Part shown: piece after piece, positions 18,591 through 28,385 of the stretch
How positions within the stretch are numbered: position 1 is the stretch's first letter
How the letters are laid out: each line of letters begins with the position of its first letter
From: Parvibaculum sp.
GTDB taxonomy: Bacteria > Pseudomonadota > Alphaproteobacteria > Parvibaculales > Parvibaculaceae
NCBI RefSeq assembly: GCF_030694575.1
Contig: NZ_JAUYUS010000112.1
Coordinates: 22,918 to 86,917, forward strand
Direction of reading: 5' to 3'
Length of the DNA: 64,000 nucleotides
Made by a program: the position numbers and the translations under genes
Notes under the pieces: model-generated
Database searches by the model: none
What the model was told of the DNA's origin: nothing
What the model saw: only the letters and a program-made list of their open reading frames with translations

Positions 18591-19373
18591 CTAGGCCACC
18601 GGTTGATCGAGCAGCAGCGCCTCGCCGCCCCGGAGCAGCGCTTCCGTCCGGTCGGTGAAGCGCCCGTCGCGGCCATGCAGCACGAGGCCGGAGCGGAGCG
18701 TGAGCGGCGCGCGGGAGCCGCGAATGCCCCGCACGAGGACGCGCGTGGCGGGTTTTCCCGCCGCCGGCCAGAGCGGAAAAATCTCGATTCCGCCAAGGTG
18801 GCCCGTCATCGCGGCAAGCAGCGCGGCCAGCGCGTCGGCGCGGTGGATGAAGGTGACCGTGCCCTTCGGCCGCGCCATCACGCAGGCGAAGCGCACCCAG
18901 TCGTCGAGGTCGGAGCCGAGCGTCAGGTGTGCCTGCGCCTTGCTCGCATCGGGCGGCGCCGGGCTCGTTGCCGGATCGTGAAACGGCGGATTGGCGAACA
19001 CATGGTGCCAGCCGTTCGGCTCCAGCCCCATCGCCGCCAGGTCGCGCACCGGGCTGCCGATATCGCCTTCGAAGATGGAAACGCGCTCCGACAGCCCGTT
19101 GCGCGCGATGTTTTCGGATGCGAGGCGCACAAGCTCCGGTTGCAATTCGATGCCCGCCACATCAAGCCCGGTCACACGCGAGGCGAGGCAGAGGCTCGCG
19201 ACGCCGACGCCCGCGCCCGCCTCCAGCGCACGTTCGCCCGCGCGCGCCGGCACCGAGGCCGCGAGCAGCACCGCGTCGAGCCCGGCACGGTAGCCCTTTT
19301 CCGGCTGCAGCAGTTTCAGCCTGCCGCCGAGAAATCCGTCATCGGTCGTGCCGTCATGCGTGGTGCCGCTCAT
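18591..19373 (-). CDS. tRNA1(Val) adenine-N6 methyltransferase-like protein (TrmN6/YfiC family)
   Basis: A 260-aa SAM-dependent methyltransferase of COG4123. The SAM-binding motif is ALEAGAGVGVASLCLA (residues about 50-65), an acidic loop follows in VAGIELQPELVRLA, and the N6-adenine catalytic motif is FANPPFHDP (NPPF, near residue 131). The N-terminal LGGRLKLLQPEKGYRAGLDAVLLAA is typical of this group, which modifies tRNA or a related nucleic acid. The start overlaps the stop of the DUF2007 gene by four bases (ATGA). The exact substrate is inferred from the family. Confidence 0.85.
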   Translation of the reverse strand: MSGTTHDGTTDDGFLGGRLKLLQPEKGYRAGLDAVLLAASVPARAGERALEAGAGVGVASLCLASRVTGLDVAGIELQPELVRLASENIARNGLSERVSIFEGDIGSPVRDLAAMGLEPNGWHHVFANPPFHDPATSPAPPDASKAQAHLTLGSDLDDWVRFACVMARPKGTVTFIHRADALAALLAAMTGHLGGIEIFPLWPAAGKPATRVLVRGIRGSRAPLTLRSGLVLHGRDGRFTDRTEALLRGGEALLLDQPVA

Positions 19374-19585
19374 CGCTCCTCGCCTCGTTTGACCTCGTCG
19401 AGAATTTTCCGCGCATCGTCGTAATCGTCATCGACCACCATGATACGCTTCGGCAGAATGCCAAGCGAGCCTTCCATCAGGCTCATATGCATGTCCATCT
19501 GGAAGGGTTCGATGCCCGCTTCCTCCAGCCTGTGCACCAGATAGGAAACGAGCACGGGATCGTTGGTACGAATCAATTCCTTCAC
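19370..19585 (-). CDS. DUF2007-type small protein
   Basis: A 71-aa protein, VKELIRTNDPVLVSYLVHRL then EEAGIEPFQMDMHMSLMEGS, with a GTG start. GGAGG lies about 11 nt upstream of the GTG and the length then matches the DUF2007 (putative signal-transducing, PII-like fold) family; the longer open frame upstream has no such support. The C-terminus VVDDDYDDARKILDEV is typical of the family. It is translationally coupled to the TrmN6-like gene. Function is unknown. Confidence 0.75.
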   Translation of the reverse strand: MKELIRTNDPVLVSYLVHRLEEAGIEPFQMDMHMSLMEGSLGILPKRIMVVDDDYDDARKILDEVKRGEER

Positions 19586-19810
19586 GCTCTGCCTTTCCTC
19601 CACGCATGCTGAAATAGCCGGTGCGACATATGGCCGTCGGCCCTCAACAAGCCGTGAGTTTGCCGGTCGCCGTGGGTTTTCATCGTCCCTCCAGCCCTTG
19701 CCGCACAAGGGGGGTCAACCTATGCTCACTATGACGGCAGGATAACACAAGCCGTATGTGGAAAATCGGGCTCCGTCAAAGGGGCCCGCGCTCAGATTCA
19801 GGAGTGGCGA

Positions 19811-20830
19811 GTGGGCGTTGTTATACCCCTTGAGGAAGATCGCGGACGCGGCCAGAACGCCGTGGCGCAGCTTCAGGCCCTGGTGGCGACGGAAATGGAA
19901 GCCGTCAACGAATTCATCCGTGAGCGGATGGCTTCGGAAGTGCCGATGGTGCCTGAGCTGGCGAGCCACCTCATCAATTCGGGCGGCAAGCGTCTGCGCC
20001 CCATGCTCACCATCGCCGCCTCGCGGATTTGCGGCTACACGGGCACGGACCACATCAAGCTCGCGGCGACCGTCGAATTCCTCCACACCGCGACGCTCCT
20101 TCACGACGATGTCGTGGACGAGAGCGACATGCGGCGCGGCACAAAGACGGCGCGGATGCTCTGGGGCAATCAGGCGAGTGTGCTGGTCGGCGATTTCCTG
20201 CTCGGCCGCGCCTTCAAGCTGATGGTCGAAACGAAATCGCTGCGCGCCCTCGAAATCATCGCGGATGCCGCGTCGATCATCGCCGAGGGCGAGGTGATGC
20301 AGCTTGCCGCCGCCAAGGATACGGGCACGACGGAAGACGCCTATCTCCGGGTCATCCAGGCGAAAACAGCCGCGCTCTTTGCCGCGGCAACGGAAATCGG
20401 CGCCGTCATTTCCGGACGGAACGGCAGCGAGGCGGCGGCCCTCGAATCCTATGGCCGCAATCTCGGCATCGCCTTCCAGCTTGTCGACGATGCGCTGGAC
20501 TATGGCGGCCGTGCGGCGGCGCTCGGCAAGAATGTCGGCGACGATTTCCGCGAGGGCAAGATCACGCTGCCCGTGGTGCTCGCCTTCCGGCGCGGCAACG
20601 CGGAGGAGCGCGCCTTCTGGGAACGCACGCTGCAGCAGGGCGACCGGCAGGAGGGCGACCTCGAACACGCCGTCAATCTCATGAACAAGCATGCGGCGCT
20701 CGAAGACACGATCCTGCGCGCGCGGCACTACGGTGCCATTGCGAACGATGCGCTCGCGATCTTCCCGGACAGTCCCTACCGGCAGGCGCTGACGGATCTC
20801 GTCGAGTTCTGCATCAACCGCAACCACTAG
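19811..20830 (+). CDS. ispB: Trans-isoprenyl diphosphate synthase (octaprenyl/decaprenyl type)
   Basis: A 339-aa synthase that elongates farnesyl diphosphate with isopentenyl diphosphate to make the ubiquinone side chain. The first aspartate-rich motif is LLHDDVVDESDMRRG (near residue 95), the second is LVDDALDYGG (near residue 221), and GGKRLRPMLTI and GEVMQLAAAKD are conserved. GTG start with AGGAG six bases upstream. The chain length (octa- versus decaprenyl) cannot be set from sequence; alphaproteobacteria commonly use Q10. Its stop codon overlaps that of convergent ispE within one CTAG. Confidence 0.93.
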   Translation: MGVVIPLEEDRGRGQNAVAQLQALVATEMEAVNEFIRERMASEVPMVPELASHLINSGGKRLRPMLTIAASRICGYTGTDHIKLAATVEFLHTATLLHDDVVDESDMRRGTKTARMLWGNQASVLVGDFLLGRAFKLMVETKSLRALEIIADAASIIAEGEVMQLAAAKDTGTTEDAYLRVIQAKTAALFAAATEIGAVISGRNGSEAAALESYGRNLGIAFQLVDDALDYGGRAAALGKNVGDDFREGKITLPVVLAFRRGNAEERAFWERTLQQGDRQEGDLEHAVNLMNKHAALEDTILRARHYGAIANDALAIFPDSPYRQALTDLVEFCINRNH

Positions 20831-21699
20831 GCTCCGGCGGCACTTGCCTCCACCCACCAGTTGGGGTGCGCCGCCTTGAGCGTGCGCGCGACTTCGCGCG
20901 CCTCTTCCTCCCCCGGATAGATGCCGAAGCAGGTCGCGCCCGAGCCCGACATGCGCGAGAGCCGGCACTCGGCCGTCGATGCCATCGCCGTCAGCACTTC
21001 GCCGATTTCCGGGGCCAGCGCGCGGGCGGGCGCTTCGAGGTCGTTTCCCTCCGTCGTCAGCCAGGCGACGAGATCGCTCAGCGTAGCGAACGGCGGAGGC
21101 TGCGGATCGTCCGGCACGCCATCGAGCGCGGGGGCAGCGAGTTCGCGGAAGACGGCTGCCGTCGACAGCGCGACGCCCGGATTTACCAGCACAAGCCAGA
21201 AGCGTGGCAGCGCGGCAAGCGGCGCGAGGCTTTCGCCCCTGCCCCACATCAGCGCCGGACGCGACAGCAGGCACACAGGCACATCGGCGCCGAGCGTGGC
21301 GGCAATCCGCGCGAGCATCTTGTCGCCGGGCGCCACATGCCACAGTCTCGTCAGGGCCCGCAGCGCCGCCGCCGCATCCGCCGATCCGCCGCCGATGCCG
21401 GATGCAATGGGCAGGTTCTTTTCCAGCGTCAGATGCGCGCCGCCCATAAAGCCCGCCGCCTCACCCAGCGCTCGCGCCGCGCGCAATACGAGATTGTCCG
21501 CCTCGCCTTCCAGCGCGGCGGCAAAGGGCCCCGTGAGATCGAGTTTGAAATCGCCGGCCTCCCGCGCGGTCAGCCGGTCGCGGATGCCGGCGAAGACGAC
21601 GAGGCTCTGCAATTCATGATAGCCGTCGGCGCGCTTGCCGAGAACGCGCAGCGTCAGGTTGATTTTCGCGCGTGCCTCTTCCGCGACCGGGCCGGACAC
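20827..21699 (-). CDS. ispE: 4-diphosphocytidyl-2-C-methyl-D-erythritol kinase
   Basis: A 290-aa GHMP kinase that phosphorylates CDP-ME in the MEP isoprenoid pathway. Motifs in order are EARAKINLTLRVLGKRADGYHELQSL at the N-terminus, the Gly-rich ATP loop LPIASGIGGGSADAAAALR (about residues 95-113), and SRMSGSGATCFGIY near the C-terminus. GTG 21699 is preferred: it lies 4 nt after the upstream TPR stop and begins the family-like sequence, whereas the open frame upstream is antisense-like Arg-rich translation within the TPR gene. Likely coupled to the TPR gene. Confidence 0.92.
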   Translation of the reverse strand: MSGPVAEEARAKINLTLRVLGKRADGYHELQSLVVFAGIRDRLTAREAGDFKLDLTGPFAAALEGEADNLVLRAARALGEAAGFMGGAHLTLEKNLPIASGIGGGSADAAAALRALTRLWHVAPGDKMLARIAATLGADVPVCLLSRPALMWGRGESLAPLAALPRFWLVLVNPGVALSTAAVFRELAAPALDGVPDDPQPPPFATLSDLVAWLTTEGNDLEAPARALAPEIGEVLTAMASTAECRLSRMSGSGATCFGIYPGEEEAREVARTLKAAHPNWWVEASAAGA

Positions 21700-21703
21700 G
21701 AGA

Positions 21704-23503
21704 TCAGGAGCCCGCGGGCGCCGGCGCGGTCTTCTCGTTTTCGGCCTTCTCGGCGCTCTCGCCGGCTTCCAGTCCGAAATCGAGTTTCGTGCGCAGAATG
21801 TCCTCGCGCTTCTTCTCGGGTTCCAGCGCCAGCGCGTGACGCCACTGGAAGCGCGCCTCGATCTTGCGTCCAACCTTCCACAGCGCATCGCCGAGATGCT
21901 CGTTGATGGTCGGATCGCCCGGCTGCAATTCGGCGGCGCGTTCGAGGTATCTCACGGCGAGATCGTATTCGCCGAGCCGGTAGCGTGCCCAGCCGAGGCT
22001 GTCGACGATGAAGCCGTCGTTCGGACGGCGCTCGACCGCCTTCTCGATCATGGCGAGTGCCTCGTCGAGACGGTGGTGCTGCTCGATCCATGAATAGCCG
22101 AGATAATTGAGCACCAGCGGGTGTTCGTCGGAAAGTTCGAGCGCGAGCGTCAGGTCCGCCTCGGCCTTCTCCCATTCGCCGAGCCGTTCGGCACAAATGC
22201 CGCGCGCGTAATAAAGCGTCCAGTCGCGTTCGTCCGGCTCGCCCGACAGCGCAATGGCACGGTCGTACTGCACGGCGGCTTCGGCATATTTTTCCTTGGC
22301 GCGGTAGATGTCGCCCATCGCCACGTGAGGCTCGACGGCTTTCGGATCGTCCTTCGCCAGGCGCTCCAGAACGGAGATGGCCTCGGCCTCCTTGCCCAGC
22401 CGGTCGAGCGCCAGCGCCGACTGGATGCGCGCATTCATGTAGAGCGGCGTTCCCTTGCCGACCTTGCCATAAGCCGCAATGGCGTCGGCCCAGCGCTGCT
22501 GCGCCTCATAGGTACCGGCCAGCAGCGAGCGCGCGATGTCGAAATCGGGGCGCATGTAGAGCGCGAGGTTCAGGTAAAGCTCGGCGAGATTGCTCGATGT
22601 GTCGGTCGCAAGGGCACTGCCGAGCCCGTAAAGCGCCTCGGCCACGCCCTCCGCCGCGTCGGTCACGAGCGGCGGAGGCGTCTTGCCGGCATTGAGCTGC
22701 CGCAGTTCGTCTGCCGCCAGCGGATGCTCGGGCGAAAGCGCGAGGAAGCTCTCAAGCAGCGTGCGGGCATCGTCCGTGCGGCCATTGCGCGCGAGGTAGC
22801 TCGCATAGGCCTGGATCACGCGGATGCTGCCGCCGCCGCTCGTCTCCATCGCTTCCTGATAGGCTTTGCCCGCGCCTGCGGTGTCGCCGAGCACTTCGAG
22901 CATCAGGGCTTCGTGATAGGCGCGGAAAAGCGAGAAGGCCGCGCGGCCCTCGAAGGCGCCGAGCTTTTCGAGCGCCAGCGCCTTGTTGCCCTCGCCCGCC
23001 GCCGCCCAAGCGGAGGCGAGCACGCCGACAAGCGCGGTGAAGGGGCCGGGCGCCGCCTCCGCGATCTCGTCGCGCGCAGCCGCGTAGTTGCCGTTCTTCA
23101 CGTCCGCCAGCGAAAGCGTGAGCCGCGCCATGCGCTGGCCGGGTTCGATCGCCACGAGCCGCTTCGCGAGCGGCACGGCGCGTTTCATGTCGCCCGCCGT
23201 CACCGCCGCCATGAAGGCGCGTTCCAGAATGATGGGATCGTTCGGCTGGTCCTTCAGCGCGACGTCGTAGAAGGCGGCGGCTTCGCTGTTATCGTTGACC
23301 GACGCCGCATGCCGCCCCGCCAGATAGGCGCCATAAGGGCTTTCGGACTTGCTGGTGGAGAAAAGGCCGCCCGAAAACCCGCTCGTGCCGGCGCAGCCGC
23401 TCAGGCTTGCGCCGAGCACCGTCAGCATCGCAGCGAGGAAAGCCCCTCTCCTCAAACGCAGGACCGGCGTTCCACGGGCAAACGCCGTAACGACACACAT
23501 CAT
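21704..23503 (-). CDS. TPR-repeat lipoprotein
   Basis: A 599-aa protein with a lipoprotein signal: an Arg-containing n-region, a hydrophobic stretch (GAFLAAMLTVLGASLSG) and a lipobox LSGC near residue 37. The rest is built of tetratricopeptide repeats, seen in AAAFYDVALKDQPNDPIILE, AEAAVQYDRAIALSGEPDE, ADLTLALELSDEHPLVLNYLG and DLAVRYLERAAELQPGDPTINEHLGDALWKVG. Such proteins act as assembly or scaffolding factors at the envelope. The C-terminus ends in an acidic Glu/Lys tail. It sits 4 nt upstream of ispE, a pairing seen in other alphaproteobacteria. Confidence 0.85.
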   Translation of the reverse strand: MMCVVTAFARGTPVLRLRRGAFLAAMLTVLGASLSGCAGTSGFSGGLFSTSKSESPYGAYLAGRHAASVNDNSEAAAFYDVALKDQPNDPIILERAFMAAVTAGDMKRAVPLAKRLVAIEPGQRMARLTLSLADVKNGNYAAARDEIAEAAPGPFTALVGVLASAWAAAGEGNKALALEKLGAFEGRAAFSLFRAYHEALMLEVLGDTAGAGKAYQEAMETSGGGSIRVIQAYASYLARNGRTDDARTLLESFLALSPEHPLAADELRQLNAGKTPPPLVTDAAEGVAEALYGLGSALATDTSSNLAELYLNLALYMRPDFDIARSLLAGTYEAQQRWADAIAAYGKVGKGTPLYMNARIQSALALDRLGKEAEAISVLERLAKDDPKAVEPHVAMGDIYRAKEKYAEAAVQYDRAIALSGEPDERDWTLYYARGICAERLGEWEKAEADLTLALELSDEHPLVLNYLGYSWIEQHHRLDEALAMIEKAVERRPNDGFIVDSLGWARYRLGEYDLAVRYLERAAELQPGDPTINEHLGDALWKVGRKIEARFQWRHALALEPEKKREDILRTKLDFGLEAGESAEKAENEKTAPAPAGS

Positions 23504-23641
23504 CTAGGGGCCTGGCCTCCGAGCCTCGGGGATCGGCCCGCCGACGCGGCGGACCGTCACCACACTATATAAAAGCGGACCCGGGATATAGTTGCGACAG
23601 GCCTCCGCCGCACTCATCGTCGCGGTTTCGGCACCGAATTC

Positions 23642-25315
23642 TCACATATTCGGGTAATTCGGGCCGCCGCCGCCCTCCGGCACGGTCCAGTTGATGTTCT
23701 GGGCCGGGTCCTTGATGTCGCAGGTCTTGCAGTGGACGCAGTTCTGCGCGTTGATCTGGAAGCGCGGATTGGCGCCGTCGGCGTCCCGCACCACCTCGTA
23801 GACGGCCGCCGGGCAGTAGCGCTGCGCGGGTTCGTCGTACATCGGCAGGTTGTAGGCAATCGGGATCGCGGGGTCCTTCAGCTTCAGGTGGACCGGCTGG
23901 TCTTCCTCGTGGTTCGTCGCCGAGAGGAACACCGACGAGAGCTTGTCGAAGGAAATCTTGCCGTCCGGCTTCGGATAGGCGATCGGCTTGCACTCGCTCG
24001 CCTTCTTGATCGACTCGTAGTCCGCCTTCTTGTGTCTCAGCGTGAAAGGCAGGCCCAGCCCGAGATTGTTCATCCACATGTCGACGGCGCCGAGGCCGAT
24101 GCCGAAGAAGGTGCCGAGCTTCGACCAGAGCGGCTTCACGTTGCGGACGCGCTTCAGGTCCTTGTAGACCGCGCTCTTCTCATAGGCCTGCGTATAGGCG
24201 GTCAGTTCGTCGCCCTGACGTCCGTCCTTCACCGCCTCAAAGGCCGCTTCCGCACCCATAATGCCGGTCAGGATCGCGTTGTGGCTACCCTTGATGCGCG
24301 GCACATTGACGAAACCGGCCGAGCAGCCGATCAGCGCGCCGCCCGGGAAGACGAGCTTCGGCACGGACTGGAAACCGCCTTCGGTGATGGCGCGCGCGCC
24401 ATAGGCGATGCGCTTGCCGCCGACGAATGTGTCGACGACCGACGGGTGATGCTTGAAGCGCTGGAATTCGTCGAAAGGCGAGAGATAGGGGTTCTTGTAG
24501 TTCAGGTGCAGCACGAAGCCGACGGAGACGAGGTTGTCGCCGAAGTGATAGAGGAACGAGCCGCCGCCGGTCGAGTTGTCGAGCGGCCAGCCCATCGTGT
24601 GCTGCACGAGGCCCTTGCGATGCTTCGCCGGGTCGATTTCCCAGAGTTCCTTCAGGCCGATGCCGAACTTCTGCGGCTCGCGGCCTTCGTCGAGCTTGAA
24701 CTTGCGGATCAGCTCCTTCGAGAGCGAGCCGCGCACGCCTTCCGCGAACAGCGTGTACTTGCCGCGCAGTTCCATGCCCGGCGTGTAGCTGTCCTTGTGG
24801 CTGCCGTCGCGCGCCACGCCCATGTCGCCGGTCACGACGCCGCGTACGGAGCCGTCTTCCGCGTAGAGCACCTCGGCGCCCGGAAAGCCCGGATAGATTT
24901 CGACGCCCAGCGCCTCCGCCTGCTCGGCGAGCCAGCGGCACAGGTTGCCAAGGCTGCCGATATAATTGCCGTGATTGTTCATCAGCGGCGGGAACAGGAT
25001 ATTCGGAATGCGGATGCCGCCGGCGGGCCCGAGATAGATGAAGTGGTCGGCGGTCACCTGCGTGTCGAGCGGCGCGCCCTTTTCCCGCCAGTCCGGGATC
25101 AGCGTGTTGAGGCCGATCGGGTCGATCACCGCGCCCGAGAGGATATGCGCGCCGATTTCCGAGCCCTTTTCGATCACGCAGACCGAAATGTCGAAATCCT
25201 CTTCCGCCGCAAGCTGCCGCAGCCGGATCGCCGCCGACAGGCCGGCCGGGCCGCCGCCGACGATGACGACGTCATATTCCATGTATTCGCGTTCGACTGC
25301 CGCCTGGTCGCTCAT
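23642..25315 (-). CDS. Electron-transfer flavoprotein:ubiquinone oxidoreductase
   Basis: A 557-aa membrane-associated flavoprotein with a [4Fe-4S] cluster that passes electrons from ETF to ubiquinone, linking fatty acid and amino acid oxidation to respiration. The FAD motif is VVIVGGGPAGLSAAIRL (residues about 15-31). The centre carries GLKELWEIDPAKH and GGSFLYHFGDN. The C-terminal ferredoxin-like region has cysteines in RYCPAAVYEV and NAQNCVHCKTCDIKDPAQNINW, and ends PEGGGGPNYPNM as in mitochondrial ETF-QO. Length is standard. A palindrome overlapping its promoter lies about 70-100 bp upstream. Confidence 0.95.
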   Translation of the reverse strand: MSDQAAVEREYMEYDVVIVGGGPAGLSAAIRLRQLAAEEDFDISVCVIEKGSEIGAHILSGAVIDPIGLNTLIPDWREKGAPLDTQVTADHFIYLGPAGGIRIPNILFPPLMNNHGNYIGSLGNLCRWLAEQAEALGVEIYPGFPGAEVLYAEDGSVRGVVTGDMGVARDGSHKDSYTPGMELRGKYTLFAEGVRGSLSKELIRKFKLDEGREPQKFGIGLKELWEIDPAKHRKGLVQHTMGWPLDNSTGGGSFLYHFGDNLVSVGFVLHLNYKNPYLSPFDEFQRFKHHPSVVDTFVGGKRIAYGARAITEGGFQSVPKLVFPGGALIGCSAGFVNVPRIKGSHNAILTGIMGAEAAFEAVKDGRQGDELTAYTQAYEKSAVYKDLKRVRNVKPLWSKLGTFFGIGLGAVDMWMNNLGLGLPFTLRHKKADYESIKKASECKPIAYPKPDGKISFDKLSSVFLSATNHEEDQPVHLKLKDPAIPIAYNLPMYDEPAQRYCPAAVYEVVRDADGANPRFQINAQNCVHCKTCDIKDPAQNINWTVPEGGGGPNYPNM

Positions 25316-25383
25316 ATTTTTTCTCCCTGATCCGGCACGTCGGGCCTTCGCGCGCGCCGGATCGCCGCTAAAAACAGGGCTCC

Positions 25384-25413
25384 GTTATGGTGCGATTGAC
25401 CCCATTGGTCAAT
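25384..25413 (-). promoter_or_regulatory. Candidate ETF-QO promoter overlapped by a palindrome
   Basis: On the minus strand TTGACC (25412-25407) and CATAAC (25389-25384) are 17 bp apart. The -35 hexamer is one arm of a perfect inverted repeat, ATTGACC-CCATT-GGTCAAT (25395-25413). This geometry suggests a repressor controls ETF-QO, as is usual for fatty-acid or amino-acid catabolism regulators, but the regulator is not in view. Confidence 0.55.
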
Positions 25414-25582
25414 ATATTGAGGCGGATAGCGCGCGACCCGCCAGTTGCATGTTATTCTCAACAAACGCCGCGCTTCTGCCCCCGGAAAGAACGAGTGTAG
25501 AAGGGTGTTTGTGACCGTCAAACGCGACGCACCCTGTTGCAGGCGTGAACACTGTCCGGCCGCAAAGGAAACCTGATCGTCG

Positions 25583-26452
25583 ATGAACCGTTCCGGCCCC
25601 CCTTCGGAAATGACGCCTGAAGACGCTGCCGCGCTGCTTGCCTTCTATGTCGAGGCGGGCGTCACGGACGCGCTTGGCGACGAGCCGGTCAACCGGTATG
25701 CGCTGGCGGATGAGGCGGCGCGGGCCGCGCCTGCATCCCGCGAGCCGGATGCGCCGCGCGCCATCCGTGCCGATCCGCGCGGCGATATGGCGCCGCCGCC
25801 CGCTGCCCGCGTTGCCGCGCCCGCCGCCATTCCGCTCGAGGATTCGCAGGCCGCCGAAAGCGCCCGCATCGTTGCCGCGCGCTGCAAGACGCTCGACGAA
25901 CTGCGCCAGGCACTCGCGGTATTCGAAGGCTGCCCGCTCCGCTACACGGCGAAGAACCTCGTCTTCGCCGACGGCAACCCCGAAGCCCGCATCATGCTGG
26001 TGGGCGAGGCGCCGGGCCGCGACGAGGATTTGCAGGGCCTGCCCTTTGTCGGCCGCTCCGGGCAATTGCTCGACCGGATGCTCGCCGCCATCGGTCTCGA
26101 CCGCACCTCCGTCTATATCGCCAACACGCTGCCCTGGCGGCCGCCGGGCAACCGCACCCCGACGCCCGCCGAACACGCCATCTGCATGCCCTTCATCGAG
26201 CGGCATATCGAACTCATGGCGCCGAAGGTGCTGCTTCTTCTCGGCGGCGTTTCCGCCAAGCAGCTCCTCCATACCGATACCGGCATCATGCGGCTCCGGG
26301 GCAAATGGACGGCGGCCCGCATCGGCGAGCGCGATATTCCGGCCCTGCCGACGCTCCACCCCGCCTATCTGCTCCGCCAGCCGGCACAGAAACGCCTCGC
26401 CTGGCGCGATCTCATGGCACTGCGCGCCTGGCTCGACACCAATCCGGACTAA
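25583..26452 (+). CDS. Uracil-DNA glycosylase, family 4/5 type
   Basis: A 289-aa [4Fe-4S]-type uracil-DNA glycosylase that removes deaminated cytosine from DNA. Motif 1 is [31 protein letters not shown] (about residues 137-167); a [16 protein letters not shown] segment and the late motif [11 protein letters not shown] complete the active site. Cluster cysteines are plausible at AARCK, EGCPLRY and AICMPF. The N-terminal 100 residues are Ala/Pro-rich and probably disordered, a feature of alphaproteobacterial homologues. It is divergent from ETF-QO. Confidence 0.9.
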   Translation: MNRSGPPSEMTPEDAAALLAFYVEAGVTDALGDEPVNRYALADEAARAAPASREPDAPRAIRADPRGDMAPPPAARVAAPAAIPLEDSQAAESARIVAARCKTLDELRQALAVFEGCPLRYTAKNLVFADGNPEARIMLVGEAPGRDEDLQGLPFVGRSGQLLDRMLAAIGLDRTSVYIANTLPWRPPGNRTPTPAEHAICMPFIERHIELMAPKVLLLLGGVSAKQLLHTDTGIMRLRGKWTAARIGERDIPALPTLHPAYLLRQPAQKRLAWRDLMALRAWLDTNPD

Positions 26453-26527
26453 CTACAGCGTCCAGATTCGGCACATTCTACCTATGCGTGCTTGTCGCCG
26501 CCGTTTCGCTCATTAAGATACGCCCCC

Positions 26528-28375
26528 ATGAACCGGGGGGCTTGCCATCCTTCCGCCGCTCTGCCGGCGGACCGTCTTTTCAGTGTGCTCGTCAGGAAGG
26601 CGGCGCTTTTCGCGCTGCCGCTCCTCGGCGCGGTGCTTTTCGCCGCCATGCAGCCGGCCCGCGCCGGCGTCCTCGTTGCCGATGCCTCGGCCGCTGGCCA
26701 GCCCGCCATGCGCATCTGGAGCCCGGAAATCCTGAGCGGCGCCGACCGCGAGCTCTACCGGAAAATCTTCGACGCCACCGAACGGGGCCGTTTCGCGGAG
26801 GCCGACAAGCTTGCCGCGCAACTGAAAGACCGTCGCCTCATGGGCTATGTGCTCCAGGCGAAATACATGGGCGCGCATTACCGGACGAGCTATGCCGAGC
26901 TGAGGGACTGGCTCGCCAAATATAACGACCTGCCGGGCGCCGCCGATATTCACAAGCTCGCGCTGAAACGGCGTCCCGCCTCCGCCGCCATGCCGGAGCG
27001 GCCGGTGCAGCGCCGCTGGCGCCAGCCCGTTCACGCCGCCTATGCGGTCGATGACGGCATGACCGGCAACCCTTCGCCGCGCTTCCGCGAGATCGACAAT
27101 GAAATCCGCCGCATGGTGCGCGACGGCAAGGCCGACACGGCCCATGCCTATCTCAAGCGCCGCAATATCGGCGCCGCGCTGACGGGTACCGAACTCGACA
27201 GGATCCGCGAGCGCATCGTCGCCTCCTATTTCCTCGAAGGCGAGGACAACAAGGCCTATCTGCTCGCGAACGAGATCCTGCAAAACCATGCGCGCGAAGT
27301 GCCGCTTGCCGACTGGTATGCCGGGCTTGCCGCATGGCGGATGGACGCTTACGGCAATGCCGCGCGGCATTTCGAACGGCTCGCCCGCTCGGCCACCGTG
27401 TCCAACTGGTCGAAGGCGGCCGGCGGCTTCTGGGCCGCGCGCGCCTGGCTCGCCGACGGCGCACCCGAGAAAGTCGCGCCGCTCCTCGAACTCGCCGCCG
27501 ACACCGGTCCGACCTTCTACGGCATCCTCGCCACGCGCCAGCTCGGACGCGACCTGCAGATCGACTGGGTCGAACCGCGCCTCGACGAGAAATCCTTCCG
27601 GCTGCTGACGGAAAACGACGCCGTGGCCCGCGCCGTCGCGCTGGTGCAGATCGGCCGTCGCGACATGGCGCGCGAGGAACTGGTGCGCGCGCACGCGCAT
27701 ATCGACCCCTCGCTCGACCAGGCGCTCATCGCGCTCGCCATCGCCTACGATCTTCCGGCCGTGCAGTTGCAGGTCGCCAATGCCGCCCATCTTCCGGCGC
27801 AGGGCGCGAAGCGGGGCCGCATTTCGCTCAATGCCGGGCTCTTCCCCGTGCCGGACTACAAGCCGAGCAACGGCTACAAGGTCGACCGCGCGCTGCTGCT
27901 GGCCTTCATGCGGCAGGAGAGCAAGTTCCAGCCGGACGCGATGTCGTGGGCGGGCGCGCGCGGATTGATGCAGATCATGCCGGCAACCGCGAGCCACATC
28001 ACGCGGGACAATTCGCTGGCGCTTGCGAACAAGGACAGGCTGCTCGACCCGACCTTCAACATCACGCTGGGACAGGAATATCTCGCCGAACTGATGGGCG
28101 CGGGCGAGCCCTACGGCAATCTCTTCATGCTCACCACCGCCTATAATGGCGGCCCCGGCAATCTCAATCGCTGGCTCGCGAGCATGGATTTCAAGGGCGA
28201 CCCGTTCCTCTTCATCGAGAGCATCCCGGCCGCCGAGACGCGCGGCTATATCGAGCGCGTCGTCACCAATTACTGGATCTACAGCGAGCGCCTCGGCCAG
28301 CCCGTCGGCTCGCTCGACGCCTCGGCATCGGGCACATGGCCGGTCTACGAGAGCGCGGTCGGCAGCATTCGCTGA
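26528..28375 (+). CDS. Soluble lytic murein transglycosylase (Slt-like)
   Basis: A 615-aa periplasmic enzyme that cleaves the MurNAc-GlcNAc bond with 1,6-anhydro product formation. A signal peptide is visible (KAALFALPLLGAVLFAAMQPARA, ending near residue 45). A long alpha-helical superhelical region follows (residues about 60-440). The C-terminal SLT domain has FMRQESKFQPDAMSWAGARGLMQIMPATA, with the catalytic Glu in RQES, then NITLGQEYLAELM and TAYNGGPGNLNRW. ATG 26528 is used; an in-frame start slightly upstream is possible. It stands between UDG and a convergent TetR gene. Confidence 0.92.
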   Translation: MNRGACHPSAALPADRLFSVLVRKAALFALPLLGAVLFAAMQPARAGVLVADASAAGQPAMRIWSPEILSGADRELYRKIFDATERGRFAEADKLAAQLKDRRLMGYVLQAKYMGAHYRTSYAELRDWLAKYNDLPGAADIHKLALKRRPASAAMPERPVQRRWRQPVHAAYAVDDGMTGNPSPRFREIDNEIRRMVRDGKADTAHAYLKRRNIGAALTGTELDRIRERIVASYFLEGEDNKAYLLANEILQNHAREVPLADWYAGLAAWRMDAYGNAARHFERLARSATVSNWSKAAGGFWAARAWLADGAPEKVAPLLELAADTGPTFYGILATRQLGRDLQIDWVEPRLDEKSFRLLTENDAVARAVALVQIGRRDMAREELVRAHAHIDPSLDQALIALAIAYDLPAVQLQVANAAHLPAQGAKRGRISLNAGLFPVPDYKPSNGYKVDRALLLAFMRQESKFQPDAMSWAGARGLMQIMPATASHITRDNSLALANKDRLLDPTFNITLGQEYLAELMGAGEPYGNLFMLTTAYNGGPGNLNRWLASMDFKGDPFLFIESIPAAETRGYIERVVTNYWIYSERLGQPVGSLDASASGTWPVYESAVGSIR

Positions 28376-28385
28376 GGGGCAGCCT

